A stretch of 64,000 nt of DNA from Lewinellaceae bacterium (GTDB taxonomy: Bacteria; Bacteroidota; Bacteroidia; Chitinophagales; Saprospiraceae). The position numbers were made by a program, and so were the translations under genes. Within the stretch, counting starts at the first letter, position 1. Each line of letters starts with the position of its first letter. Below are positions 52,701 to 61,600 of the stretch, piece after piece. The notes under the pieces were generated by a model that saw only the letters and a program-made list of their open reading frames with translations, did no database searches and was not told the origin of the DNA. The stretch covers positions 806,001 to 870,000 of the forward strand of contig JACJYG010000005.1 in NCBI GenBank assembly GCA_020636215.1. Direction: 5' to 3'.

Positions 52701-54613
52701 CCGGCTACCAATGGTCCAATGGCCAGCAGTCGCCTAGCATTACCGTGAATGCAGCAGGGACCTATGGCCTTACCGTTACCAATAGCTTTGGATGCAGCAG
52801 CCAGCAGGCGGCAACGACTACTCAGATCCCGCAGCCACAGGCCGATGCCGGCAGCGTTCAGGTGATCAATTGTTATGACCCGGAAGTGGTGATTGGCGGC
52901 ACAGGATCCAGCCAGGGCAACAACATTCAGTACCAGTGGGCCGGGCCGGGTATCGATGCTACAAATGTTAACCAGCAGTTCCCATCTGTAGCTGTGCCCG
53001 GCTTGTATACCCTGACGGTGGTGAATACCGTTTTGGGCTGTGCTTCTATTCCGGCTACCGTTTCTGTGGGAGACGATACCAATGCCCCGTTAGTTGTGTT
53101 GCAGGTGCTGGATGTGCTGGATTGTACGACCTCCTCCGTTGTGATTGACGGCTCCAGTTCCCAGAGTGGAAACAACATCATATACCAATGGTACGACGCC
53201 AATTTGAACCCTATCGGCGGCGCGATCGATCCCACGCTCGAAGTGAATGAAGCAGATCTATACTTCCTGCTGGTAACAGATACCCTCAGCGGTTGTGGAG
53301 CAATGGATAGCGTTCAGGTAGAAGAAGATATCGAATATCCGGTGGCAGTGGCCGGCCAGCCCCAGCATCTCGATTGTGAAACGACGGCTGTTACGCTGGA
53401 CGGAGGGGCTTCCCAATCCGGGCCGGTTATCACCTATACCTGGTCGACTACCACAGGTAATATTATCAGTGGTGGGCAAAGTATCAATCCGGTTGTCAAT
53501 GAGCCTGGCCTCTACATACTCACTGTTGTGGACACGTTCAACGGCTGTTCCAATACGGATACGGTGCTGGTGACGCAAGATGTCAACGTGCCACAGGCGG
53601 ATGCCGGCCCGGCGCAGGAGATTGACTGTGTGAACCCCACGGTTACGCTTAGCGGTTCCGGATCTTCAGGCAGCCAGTACAGCTATCAGTGGGCCTTTGG
53701 CAATGCGGACAATATTGTAGGCAGTGGGCCGACGATTACCGCTGCTCAGCCTGGAGCTTATATTTTTATCGTGACCAATACTACGAATGGCTGCGCCAAA
53801 ACGGACCTGGTGCAGGTAACCCAGAACAATGCCCAGCCCAGCGGGCTTAGCGTGGCGCTCGACAACCCTACCTGTTATGGCGATACCGATGGCAGTATTA
53901 TCATTGCCGGTGTAACGGGAGGCACGCCACCTTTCCTCTATAGCTTCAATGGCCAAGCGCTGAGCCAGCAGCAAACTTTCTTCAATCTGCCCGCCGGAAA
54001 TTATCCGATCCTGGTTCAGGATGCCCTGGGCTGTGAGTATGAACTTGAAGCCTTTCTGGAAGAAGGCAACGACCTGATGGTAGACCTGGGCGTCGACCTG
54101 GATGTCAAGCTCGGCCAGAAAGTGGAACTGGAGGCTGCCGTGAACATCCCTGAAAACGAGTTGGCCAGCATCAGTTGGACGGCGGCCGATAGTTTGTCCT
54201 GTTACGATTGTCTGCGGCCAGTGGTTCGGCCCACGACTTCGGGCAGTTACCTCGTCCGGGTGGTGGATGAGAACGGTTGTGCGGTGCAGGACCAGTTGAT
54301 CCTGTTCCTGAACAAAAAACGAAACATATTCGTCCCCAATGTTTTTTCGCCTGACGGCGACGGCGCTAATGATATCTTCCTTGTTTTTGCCGGGCCTGAT
54401 GTGGTAAAGATCCGTTCTTTTCTGGTGTTCAACCGTTGGGGCGAGAGTGTTTTTGAAGTGTACGGCCCGCCCCCCAACGACCCGGCATTTGGCTGGGATG
54501 GTACTTACCGTGGTGAGCCCTGCAACGGCGCTGTTTTCGCCTGGTTCGCAGAGGTAGAATTTGTTGATGGTGTAGTGGAGCTCTTTAAGGGAGATGTGAC
54601 CTTGTTGCGCTAG
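46724..54613 (+). CDS. Giant T9SS type B surface protein 2, 25 Ig-like repeats
   Basis: 2629 residues from ATG 46724 (MHRYFYLSFSFVAAFLLFSV, signal peptide ending LKAQ). An in-frame GTG at 46682 would add a non-signal N-terminus. The N-terminal domain (CVNAIVLCSDANISFN, then DYDFALYGPGVNC) matches giant protein 1. Then come 25 repeats of about 70 residues, each with I-x-G-x-x-x-F/I-C-P/x-G, Y-x-W-S-T/N-G and V-T-V-T-D-x-N-G-C, four PKD-like repeats (PQADAGPAQEIDC type), one SprB-type repeat (TCYGDTDGSIIIAGVTGGTP) and a type B domain (IFVPNVFSPDGDGANDIFLV). It is the same architecture as giant protein 1 with 11 more repeats. The repeats share DNA words such as tggtcgac, so copy number could change by recombination. 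Confidence 0.93.
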   Translation: MHRYFYLSFSFVAAFLLFSVSNSLKAQGDPDCVNAIVLCSDANISFNPTGIGAVNDFASGSNNQGCLSTGERNTAWYYFEFNNTMPANSQISFTIAPTNPADYDFALYGPGVNCNALGNPVRCSYAAGSGLTGLGNGATDFSEGAGGDSWVAPLTVQPGQGFYLVIDNFSGNGAGFNMSWGGSAAPYLNCNANPTCNIAPNYTPSYTACAGGAAFQLQGSITGLDPTPAPVYSWTSPTGMAYLSSSSVANPAFTPPANASGTFQYTLTVTQGTCMETTTVSITVGPTPVVAITGPTQFCLGSQITLNATPGFPSYSWSNGASGPSVVINTPGMVSVTVTNSSGCTGTASYNVAGIPPPAPVISGPLQICPNVQDFLSVGPGYSSYQWSTGSTSPSTAISNPGTYMVTVTQNGCTGTASYTVLLDPGPTVFVSGDPFICPGGSAMLSADAGFDAYNWSNGATEPDITVSAPGNYSVTVTDVNGCHAIASYLVTQVQLPMPVITGDFSICPGNSATLDAGIAYDNYQWSEGSTSSIISVTIPGPYSVTVTDANGCTGTATANVSITPGPVPTISGQTAICPGQSTSLTCGPGFASYQWSTGGTSPTIQVDQPGTYTVTVTDANGCTGQNSIAVTAQPEPTPMITGPSEICPGASATLNAGAGYSSYLWSDATGGPTINVSSQGNYSVTVTNSAGCQASASFFVGILPPPSPQITGNTTFCAGTSTTLSAGSGYTTYSWSTTSSAPQITASQAGTYSVTVTDSFGCQGSASVTVSTTPNPTPMILGNAQFCEGASTTLQGSPGYNSYTWSTGSSGANLSVNAAGTYILTVTDANGCQGSASLDVQALPNPLPSISGNLEFCSGSATQLSAPPGFVTYLWSNSQTGPQITASQPGAYSVTVTDANGCQGFTSVNVQSYSNPTPVISGDANICPGGNTTLSTSNTYQSYTWSTGSNQASTAVSAAGAYSLTVTDASGCEGSAAFNVALWPAPMPPVNEAVDFCQGDAAILQAPSGFATYLWGDGSSNSSQEVNTPGTYSYTVTDNNGCSGVGSFNAIANPVPDVAITGQFDFCSGTSALLEATSGLATYLWNDGSTADNLTVDAPGIYAVTVTDGNGCTNNESVSVAELPLPSAAISGLPSFCTNGTTTLSGPAGMASYSWSTGSSQPSISVNQAGTFSLTVTDNFGCSNTSSVSVTEVPQLQPVINGDLSYCAGAGASLDVGGGYASYTWSTGSSAQAINVNAPGAYSVTVQDVNGCQGSASVAVVQNPLPVFTISGDTDFCAGAGTTLNASAGFASYNWSNNATGASVAISTPGVYNLTVTDDNGCSDVASVTLVEYPLPTPAITGALMFCPEASTTLGLSTNYGQYAWSNGGSSASISTNQAGAYSVTVTDANGCSAADTVQLALFSTPDPQISGNLEYCDGSSTTLQANSGYASYTWSTGASGPSLTVSQPGAINLTVVDNNGCQGQASVNVAENALPQPTINGIDFFCEGTSTGLDAGAGYASYAWTDNSTTQQINVSQAGTYSVTVTDAIGCQGTASLAVTEIPSPAPQVSGQLNFCPGTSTELATGSNFSTYLWSNGGTGASIQVTQPGAYGLTVTDAFGCQGQASATVATFSTDVPDISGNLNFCPGTSTTLNAESGFASYLWSTNAVSTSITLNTNGAYGLTVTDNNGCQTSNTVNVSAWPVTQPMITGSSAFCAGESTSLSASSGFAAYNWSNGATTPSISVNTGGLYRVTVTDANGCSTNSSLSVTQNPLPQVMIGGSTSYCIGGFTTLNAGASYAQYQWSTGGNTPSIQVNQPGSYSLTVTNANGCVGSAQVAVSEDIELTPVISGPLAFCPGESTLLDAGDGFQTYNWSDGSNGQSLPVSSPGSYAVTVTDASGCIGDTVVTVSQFPAPNPAIEGVLSYCAGASTQLVAAGGDFAQYSWSTGAIEPEITVTQPGAYGLSIVDVNGCQETVSVSVTENPLPVFNISGALSFCQGTGTSLSATPGFAGYQWSNGQQSPSITVNAAGTYGLTVTNSFGCSSQQAATTTQIPQPQADAGSVQVINCYDPEVVIGGTGSSQGNNIQYQWAGPGIDATNVNQQFPSVAVPGLYTLTVVNTVLGCASIPATVSVGDDTNAPLVVLQVLDVLDCTTSSVVIDGSSSQSGNNIIYQWYDANLNPIGGAIDPTLEVNEADLYFLLVTDTLSGCGAMDSVQVEEDIEYPVAVAGQPQHLDCETTAVTLDGGASQSGPVITYTWSTTTGNIISGGQSINPVVNEPGLYILTVVDTFNGCSNTDTVLVTQDVNVPQADAGPAQEIDCVNPTVTLSGSGSSGSQYSYQWAFGNADNIVGSGPTITAAQPGAYIFIVTNTTNGCAKTDLVQVTQNNAQPSGLSVALDNPTCYGDTDGSIIIAGVTGGTPPFLYSFNGQALSQQQTFFNLPAGNYPILVQDALGCEYELEAFLEEGNDLMVDLGVDLDVKLGQKVELEAAVNIPENELASISWTAADSLSCYDCLRPVVRPTTSGSYLVRVVDENGCAVQDQLILFLNKKRNIFVPNVFSPDGDGANDIFLVFAGPDVVKIRSFLVFNRWGESVFEVYGPPPNDPAFGWDGTYRGEPCNGAVFAWFAEVEFVDGVVELFKGDVTLLR

Positions 54614-54628
54614 CGGGAAAATAGAGTC

Positions 54629-54648
54629 ATATTGCTATATGGCAATAT
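54629..54648. terminator. Hairpin between convergent genes
   Basis: ATATTGC-tatatg-GCAATAT lies 15 bp after the stop codon of giant gene 2 and 17 bp before the stop codon of the opposing RlpA-like gene. The words are those of the tattgcta/atggctat octamer family. Confidence 0.5.
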
Positions 54649-54665
54649 ATCCATCCCCCCGTTCC

Positions 54666-55445
54666 CTAGCGCAGTAGCACCACCAATCCATCCATCATGT
54701 ATTGGCTCCGCAATGTGGCCAGAAAGCTTTGGGCGCTGGCCTTGCTGGCAAAAGTGGCTACTACTACCTTGCTCAGGCCTGCCTTTTGCCAGATGTGGAG
54801 GTTACTGATGCCACGAGCCTGGAGCTCTTGTGCCTGTCGGTTAGCATTGTCCAGGCTTTGATAAGAGCCCAGTTGGACGGCGTAGCCGGAAGCCTGCGCC
54901 GGTAGAATGGTGATGGCCGGGCCCGAACTGCTTGTTGCCGGCTTACTATCCGTAAAATTATAATTGGAAGGCGATGCGGAAGTAGCGCCGCCTCTGGGGG
55001 TCAGGCCATTATTGGAGTAGGTAGTAGCCGTTTTGACTGTATTTGGCCGGGGATTGGACGAGGAGTTGCCGACTACCTCCAGTTTTACGCGGGCGCGCCC
55101 GTCGCGCACCAGCCCAATATCGAGTGCAGCAATACGGGACAAGTCGACGATCACGTCAGAATCATAGGGGCCACGGTCGTTGACGCGCACAACAACCGAC
55201 TGGTTGTTATCCAGCCGGGTTACTTTCAACAGGGTACCTTTGGGGTAGGTTTTGTGAGCACAAGTGTATTCATCCATTCGGTACACCTCCTCAAGTGCGG
55301 TTCGCCGGCCTTGCATGTAATCGGCGTAGAAGACAGCAATGCCATATTCGGGTGTGTTGCCGGTACTACTGTAGTAGTATTGAGCGGGAGCCAGAGTTGG
55401 GTAGAGGAGTAGGAAAAACGTCAGGAGGGACAATAAATCCTTCAT
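54666..55445 (-). CDS. RlpA-like double-psi beta-barrel protein with SPOR domain (1)
   Basis: 259 residues from the ATG giving MKDLLSLLTFFLLLYPTLAP, then AQ (signal peptide). The RlpA-like barrel (about 32-122) contains YGIAVFYADYMQGRRTA, AHKTYPKGTLLKVTRLDNNQ and VRVNDRGPYDSDVIVDLS. The Asp in NDRGP is the equivalent of the catalytic acid of RlpA lytic transglycosylases. A Ser/Thr/Asn-rich linker leads to a SPOR domain (about 178-258: GYAVQLGSYQSLDNANRQAQ, then LRSQYMMDGLVVLLR), which binds denuded peptidoglycan. It likely acts in the periplasm at division sites or the cell wall. A longer frame upstream adds no signal. It is next to a paralogue on the same strand. Confidence 0.88.
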   Translation of the reverse strand: MKDLLSLLTFFLLLYPTLAPAQYYYSSTGNTPEYGIAVFYADYMQGRRTALEEVYRMDEYTCAHKTYPKGTLLKVTRLDNNQSVVVRVNDRGPYDSDVIVDLSRIAALDIGLVRDGRARVKLEVVGNSSSNPRPNTVKTATTYSNNGLTPRGGATSASPSNYNFTDSKPATSSSGPAITILPAQASGYAVQLGSYQSLDNANRQAQELQARGISNLHIWQKAGLSKVVVATFASKASAQSFLATLRSQYMMDGLVVLLR

Positions 55446-55623
55446 GGGACTTGGTTTTGCATATTTGGTGCTATATCGCCCTTCAAAATCGTCATTTTCC
55501 GGCATTTTGCCAAATTGGGGTGGATATCGCCCAGGGCAATCGCATTTAAAACAAACCGGCAGCAGGATTATGAACCCTGGACGCATTCTGTCCTACCAAC
55601 CCAGGATATCGCTGCCTAATGGC

Positions 55624-55685
55624 AGTCGTCTGACGATTTTGAGTCGTCGGACGACTTAACCAGGCAGTAGTCGGACGACTTAACA
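55624..55685. promoter_or_regulatory. Three palindromes of the AGTCGTCnGACGACT type
   Basis: TCGTCtGACGA (55626-55636), AGTCGTCgGACGACT (55642-55656) and AGTCggacGACT (55669-55680) are about 16-25 bp apart, in the 400-bp gap upstream of the first RlpA-like gene (transcribed to the left). Three dyads in a row are a plausible operator set for a dimeric regulator. They could also be a degenerate short-period repeat like those elsewhere in the window. Confidence 0.45.
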
Positions 55686-55740
55686 AGGGTTCCCCTCAGT
55701 ATGCGCATGCAGGCATCTGATCCAAAAATAGTTAAATGCG

Positions 55741-55832
55741 ATTACCCTGGTATATGGCCATATTGCTCTACCAACGCAAGGTGCTGGAACTAGAAAAAAA
55801 ACAACAATATAACAATATAATAACATAGCTCT
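55741..55832. repeat. Octamer array on the 3' side of the second RlpA-like gene
   Basis: On the minus strand, starting 13 bp after the stop codon, come atgttatt, atattgtt, atattgtt. Further out are the words atattgct and tatatggc in the opposite orientation (55,752-55,775). The unit is the same family as that beside IS982 and the MITE. Confidence 0.5.
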
Positions 55833-55844
55833 AATCGGCTCCCT

Positions 55845-56840
55845 CTACCGCAGCTGCACCACAATCCCATCCATATACTGCTGACGCAGGCCGGAGAGGT
55901 AATTGAGTGCACTGGCCCGGTCGGGGAAGTCACCGAGGACTACTCTGTTTTTACCATCCTTTTGCCAGAGATAGGCATTAGTAAACCCCTTGTGCAACAG
56001 TTGGTTGACGTGTGATTGAGCGTTGTCAATTTCCCCGTAGGAACCCAATTGGATGGCGTAGCCATTGGTGTTGGCTGGCAGGGATTGGCCGGTGGAATAA
56101 GCCGTTGCCGGGTTGGGGGTGTAGCCCCGGGCAGTGAGGTTAGGTTGGTTGTATTGAGCAGGGGTGGGGTAGGAGGAAGGGGGAGTAGTAATGGCTGCAT
56201 TGCCCTGGTTCCGGGGCGCCGGGTACTTTTCTTCTTTGAACAATTGAGCAGCCCAATCCGGAGCGCCATTTTCTTTGGGGTTATAAATCTTTTGCTGTTG
56301 TGGCGTCCATCCTTTAGCGGTTTGTTGGGGGGCCTGGCTGGCATAAGGGGAACGGGCAGCCAGGCTGGAGCTGATGCCACTGTTCGTTGTAACGGCCGAT
56401 GTGTTGGGGTTGTTCGTTGCGTAATTGCCGGAGTAGGCAGGAGCCGTGCTTCCGCTAATTCGTTCCACGCGCACCCGGGCGCGGCCGGCGGTGAGCATTC
56501 CCAGCTGATAGGCAGCGGCTTTCGATAAGTTAAGTATCCGGTCGCCTTGAGCGGGGATGCGATCATTGACGCGCACTTCGATCATGAGGTTGCGGTCGAG
56601 ATTAGTTACTCGGAGCATGGCGCCCATTGGATAAAAAGTGTGGGCAGCAGTAAAAGCCTCCATCCGGTAAGGCTCGCCCGATGCGGTGGCAATGCCTTCC
56701 ATGACATCGGCGTAATAAGTTGCAGTGCCGGTTTGGGTATCCGTGATGCTGGCCCGTGCGTCATACTGTTGGGCATGGAGGGCCAGATTGACAAGGCAGA
56801 GTAAGCTGATGAGGAGCGTGGCCGTTTTCATTTGCTTCAT
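55845..56840 (-). CDS. RlpA-like double-psi beta-barrel protein with SPOR domain (2)
   Basis: 331 residues (start ATG 56840, or 56831 at MKTATL). The signal peptide ends LALHAQQ (about 24). The RlpA-like barrel (about 36-130: GTATYYADVMEGIATASGEP, then AHTFYPMGAMLRVTNLDRNL, VRVNDRIPAQGDRILNLSKA) is followed by a longer Pro/Thr/Asn/Ala-rich linker and a SPOR domain (about 250-330: GYAIQLGSYGEIDNAQSHVN, ending YMDGIVVQLR). In the first paralogue the barrel motif is NDRGPYDSD. Here it is NDRIPAQGD, in which Gly-Pro is replaced by Ile-Pro. If the Asp-Arg pair is what matters, both may be active. Same-strand neighbours 400 bp apart. Confidence 0.88.
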   Translation of the reverse strand: MKQMKTATLLISLLCLVNLALHAQQYDARASITDTQTGTATYYADVMEGIATASGEPYRMEAFTAAHTFYPMGAMLRVTNLDRNLMIEVRVNDRIPAQGDRILNLSKAAAYQLGMLTAGRARVRVERISGSTAPAYSGNYATNNPNTSAVTTNSGISSSLAARSPYASQAPQQTAKGWTPQQQKIYNPKENGAPDWAAQLFKEEKYPAPRNQGNAAITTPPSSYPTPAQYNQPNLTARGYTPNPATAYSTGQSLPANTNGYAIQLGSYGEIDNAQSHVNQLLHKGFTNAYLWQKDGKNRVVLGDFPDRASALNYLSGLRQQYMDGIVVQLR

Positions 56841-56964
56841 GTAAATGCTATTTTTTATGCTTTGGACGTAGAAACCGGCGGAAAGGTTCTAAAAATTTTC
56901 TTAATTAGTCAATAGCTGGCTGCCGCGGAGTATGGCTGGTTTGTTTTGATGCGTAATAAACTTC

Positions 56965-58425
56965 TCAGCTTCTCAACATCTCAACTAGTTCCTCCACCTT
57001 TTCCAGCAACCAGCCTTTGTTAAAGATAGCGCCGGCGCGGGTGATGCTTTCCTGAAGCTTTTGTAGCTCCTTCCGGCTACGGTCGGTGCTAAAGTAATCC
57101 AGGTTGCTGCGCAATTGGGCGGCGCGGCGGGTCAACATAAACAGGTTGTAATAGCCCTGGCGGCGCAGGTCGGCCATGAGTTTATTGCGGTGCAGGTATT
57201 GTTTGAAGGATTCGGTGAGGGAGTGCAGGGCTTCGTATTCTTCCAGGTCGTAGTAGGTGCGCAGCAGCAGGGCTTTGGCGCCCAGGTTGTAGCGCAGGTC
57301 GCTGTACTCAACCTGGGTAAGGAGGCGGAGCACTTCGCTGTATTGCCGGGCCGCGTAGTAGAAAGAAGCCAGGTTGAAGCGGTAGGCATTATCGCGCACC
57401 TCCGGGGGCAGTTTTTCCCGGAACGCTTCGATGAACTGCTGTACCCATTGCATTTCCTGAAGGCGCAGGGCGGTCGTAACGATGTTTTTGTAATGCCATT
57501 CGGAGAGGTGCCCGCTTTCCAATAGCAATTCGCGGTCCAACTGCGCCTGATAGAGTCGGAAGATCTCTTTAAGGAAGGCTTCTTCCCCTTTGTTGATCTG
57601 CTGGATACAATAGTTCTGAAGATAATTATAAATGGCCTTGAGTTCCGGTGCAGGCAGGAAGGCCTGGTAATCCTCCAGCGCCTGCCGGGCTTCGAAATAG
57701 CGGGTGGTTTCCCCTTCCGATATCATGCGGTACAAGCGGTAATACATGGCGATGGCCGGTTCCTGGCTGTAGGTTTCCAACTCACGCTCTACCTCCTGTA
57801 CCGCCCATTCCGCCAGGGGATGAGCATAGTGGAGTTTCAGAATGTGACTGCGGACTTCCATTTCGCAGGCATCGCGCAGCTTCTCGGCCAGATAGAAGTG
57901 GTCGAGGGCCAGCTGTTTTTGTTCCAGGCTGCTGTCGGTGCGGCGTTCGGCGGTAAGGGTGTAGAAATAATCCGCTTCGGTCGCCAGTTGATACTTGTGG
58001 TAATACCAGTTGCTATCCCGGAAAGCTGCTTGCCGGGCCTGTTCTTCGGCGGCCTTAAGTGCTTTTTCGTAGCGCTTGTACTGCTGGCGTGCCCGGAGCC
58101 GCCTCAGCAACAGCAACTCCTGGTTTTGAGGCTCCTCTTCCAGTTGCTCAATAGCGAGGAATTGTTCTGCCAGACGACTGGCGTAAGTGAACAATAAAGC
58201 TAGTTGCGATTGAACATGAGGCTGGCCCGGGAAGAGTTCCCTGAAAATGACTTCCCGATGGCACCGCCGCTCGCTGAAATCGGGGAAAATGGTGCTCAGG
58301 TACGCTATCAATGCCTGTACGCCTTCGTGTTTGTTGAAATATGGCGAGTGAGAAAATTCCAGGAAGCGCGTCATTTCCCGGCGTTCAAAAGATTTTAAGA
58401 GTATAATGAGTTTGTTGTTATGCAT
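56965..58425 (-). CDS. Alpha-helical repeat protein of unknown function
   Basis: 486 residues, no signal peptide, almost entirely helical with many charged residues, as in a TPR/HEAT-like solenoid (LIAYLSTIFPDFSERRCHRE, AYLSQ-type turns, DNAYRFNLASFYYAARQYSE). The opening MHNNKLIILLKSFERREMTR and the segment SPYFNKHEGVQALIAYL are features I would expect to be shared with paralogues in Saprospiria genomes, though I cannot verify this here. Likely cytoplasmic. It is divergent from the third giant gene with about 190 bp of A/T-rich sequence between them. No function can be given. Confidence 0.6.
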   Translation of the reverse strand: MHNNKLIILLKSFERREMTRFLEFSHSPYFNKHEGVQALIAYLSTIFPDFSERRCHREVIFRELFPGQPHVQSQLALLFTYASRLAEQFLAIEQLEEEPQNQELLLLRRLRARQQYKRYEKALKAAEEQARQAAFRDSNWYYHKYQLATEADYFYTLTAERRTDSSLEQKQLALDHFYLAEKLRDACEMEVRSHILKLHYAHPLAEWAVQEVERELETYSQEPAIAMYYRLYRMISEGETTRYFEARQALEDYQAFLPAPELKAIYNYLQNYCIQQINKGEEAFLKEIFRLYQAQLDRELLLESGHLSEWHYKNIVTTALRLQEMQWVQQFIEAFREKLPPEVRDNAYRFNLASFYYAARQYSEVLRLLTQVEYSDLRYNLGAKALLLRTYYDLEEYEALHSLTESFKQYLHRNKLMADLRRQGYYNLFMLTRRAAQLRSNLDYFSTDRSRKELQKLQESITRAGAIFNKGWLLEKVEELVEMLRS

Positions 58426-58611
58426 GAAAAATTCAAATTTTCAGCTGAATGCATTTTTTATAATATACTGGTAAACAGTGGTTTTTGTAGGAAAAATGAT
58501 AATTCATCTAACAAAAAAAATCAAAAAACTTTAAAAATAGTACTTTACGTTCAGCTTTCGTTTGAGCATTTTTGTATCATGTTCAATACCCTAAAACAAA
58601 ACGCTGCCACC

Positions 58612-61600
58612 ATGAACAAAAGCATACTGCTGATTTGCCTTTCCCTGGCGCTTTCCTTTCGCGCTGCCGCGCAATTCGACTATTGTTTCGGATTCGAAGA
58701 CTTTACCCTGGAAACTCAATTTGGGCCGGCTACTGGTGTTAGCCCCGGCGATGTCATTTTTTCCGCCGAAGATGTCAAGGTGAGCCTCCAGGAGATACAA
58801 TATCTAAATGGGACTACCGGCTTTCTCAACGCTATGATCTACGGCCCACCGCAGGTTGACTGGCTCGATGGGCAGTTCATCTTCCTTGGCAACAATAGCC
58901 TGTTGTTCGACTTTTCGGCTTACCCCAATGGTGTGTCGGAAGTGTGTTTTGACTTTTTTGACGGTGGCGGAGAGGAGAATTTCGCCGTCAATGGCTCGGC
59001 AGTGTCCGTGGTTCAACTGTTTTCGGAAATCGGCCAGCTGTCTATCCCCGGCGTCAACATACAGCTGACCGGGGCCGACCCTAGCAATGTATTACAACAG
59101 GGTACGGTTTGCATCACCGGCAACATCCAGAGCCTGCTCATCGGCGGGCAGGAATTTGGCGTGGATAACGTTTGCTTTCGAACGGCGCCTCCTCCTCCAT
59201 GCCCAATCGAAAACCTGCAGGCGGAGATCGTCAGTTGCGATAATGAGGGCAACTTCAATATCGAAATAGATTTCGACTGGACGAGCCCGCTCACCGTTAT
59301 CGCCCATTTCGATATTTTCGTGGATGGGGAGCCGGTGGCCTACATTAGCCAGACAGACCTGCCCTATCTGTTGGAGGGCGTTCAGCCGCTGACCGATGCG
59401 CTGGAGTTTAACCTTTCTGTTTGCCAGAACGACCATCCCGACTGTTGCGCCTCGGTTGTTCTTCAGAAGCAATGCCCGGAAGGCAGTTGCGTGGAATTCG
59501 AAGGCCTGGAAGAAAGCGTTTATGGCAGCAGCACCGGCACGCCTCCTGGTGTAGCGTTTTATAATGAAAGCAATGTTGGCCTGCTTCTGATCCCGTTCCA
59601 GAGCCTGTTTTGGACCACCACCTATGGAGACCTTGTGGTGCTCAACACCGCCGATGACCCCGCCATGATGGCCGCCAGCGGCCAGTATCTCAAGTTCGAG
59701 AGTATCAACGCCGTTTTCGACTTGACCGCATACCCTGATCCTATAGATAGCGTAATTGTCGATTTTTACTATAATGGCGGCGCCATCAATATCGCCGCCA
59801 ACGGCGCTTCCATCCTTATTCAGAACAGCCTGGCGGCGGGCTTGTACGCATTGGCGCCCACGGTTACCCTGCAGGTAGTGTTTAACCCGGGCAGCGCCAC
59901 CGAAGGCCAGTTGATCTTCAGGGGTGATGTACAGAGCCTGCTCATCGGCGGCGGCGGCGATTTCCGCATCGACAATTTCTGCATCAATCCCATACAGGAG
60001 CCTTGCGAGTTATCCAACCTCGATATTAGCCCCTTACCTTGCACGAGCGTTGACCCTGATAACTTCTTTGCAGCGGTCGATTTTGACTACCAGGGCGTTT
60101 CTGATAGCTTTGAAATTATTTCCGACGGTGGCGCAGGCGGCCATTTTGCTTACAGCGACTTGCCGGTAACCATCGGCCCCATCCCGCTAAACAACATAGG
60201 CGTTTATGCTTTTTTTGTAAAAGACCTGGGCATGGGGGGCTGTACCCTCAGCGACACTATCCAGGCGGTTGCCTGCACGGGCTGCGCTTTCCAGGGCCTA
60301 ACCATCGATTATCAGGGGGTGACGGATGCCGGACAGACGCTCATCGAGCTGGACTTTACCATCAACAACCCCTCCCTGGCCAGTTTCTTTACCGTTTATT
60401 TCAACGGCGAACCCTACGAACAGTATGGCTGGGATGCGGTGCCGGTACAGATTGCTGTACCCTGTATTCCCAACACTACGGACCAGATCCCTCAGATCAC
60501 TGTTTGCGAAGGGCAGGACCATTGTTGTGTTACTCTTCCATTACTGTACGCCCAGCCTTGCCCGGCCAATTGCGAGATATACGACATGGAAGTGCAGGCT
60601 GGCCCCTGTAACCCCAATGGCGTGTTCAACGTCAAGCTCAATTTCGAGCATCAGAATGTATCCGATACCTTCCAACTATGGCTCAACGGCAACGCTACCG
60701 GCCAGTATTACGCTTACGATGACCTGCCGATCACTCTAAGCCCCTTCGTAGCGCCTACCCAAGCTTTGGAATTTAAGGTGGTGGATGGGGATAATCCGGA
60801 TTGTATGGCTTCGGTGGTGCTACCGCCGCAGAACTGTAACCCCTGCCCACTGGAAGGCTTGGAAATTCTGGCCGGGCCCCAATGTAATCTTGCCGGCGGC
60901 TTTTACTACCTGAAGCTTCGCGTCCTTGGCGCTGAGCAAGGCGATACTCTTTCGATTCGGTCCACCGTCACCGGCGCTATCATCAATGAGGTGTACCACG
61001 ATGGTTTTGTGGAGTTGGAGTTCCCGGCCAACGGGCCGTTTTTAGAACATCTGTTGGTCTGCCTCCTGAGCAATAACACAGCAGCTTCACCCTGTTGTGA
61101 GGATATCAGTTTTGACGTGGCCTGCCCGCCCTGTTGGATACAAAATGTGGATTACCATCTGACTCCCTGTACCGATGCCGGGAACTTTAGCATCGTTATT
61201 GACCACATCAGCCCCCCAGCCTCGAACGTTTCGGCGATATTTTACGCTTTCGTCAATGGCGAGCCGTATGGCCCCTTCTCTGCAGTCAACCTGCCGGTAA
61301 CCATAGGTGCTTTTCCGGCGGATCCAAACCTGGTGTACGAGGTAGTATTGACCAATAGCAATACCGGAAACTGTGCTTATACTTTCACGGTGGGGCCGGT
61401 GAATTGCAATGGCCCCTGTTCGCTGGAAAGCGTCCAGTTGGCGGATACCCCCTCTTGTACTCCTGGTAGCGATCATTATGTCGTTCCGTTCTTTGTCGAT
61501 GGCGCTCATGAGGGCGACGTGCTGACGGTACAATCCCAAATCACCGGTGCGGTGGTTACCGGGGTCTACGAAGGGTTGTTGTTAGTAGAATTGCCGACAA

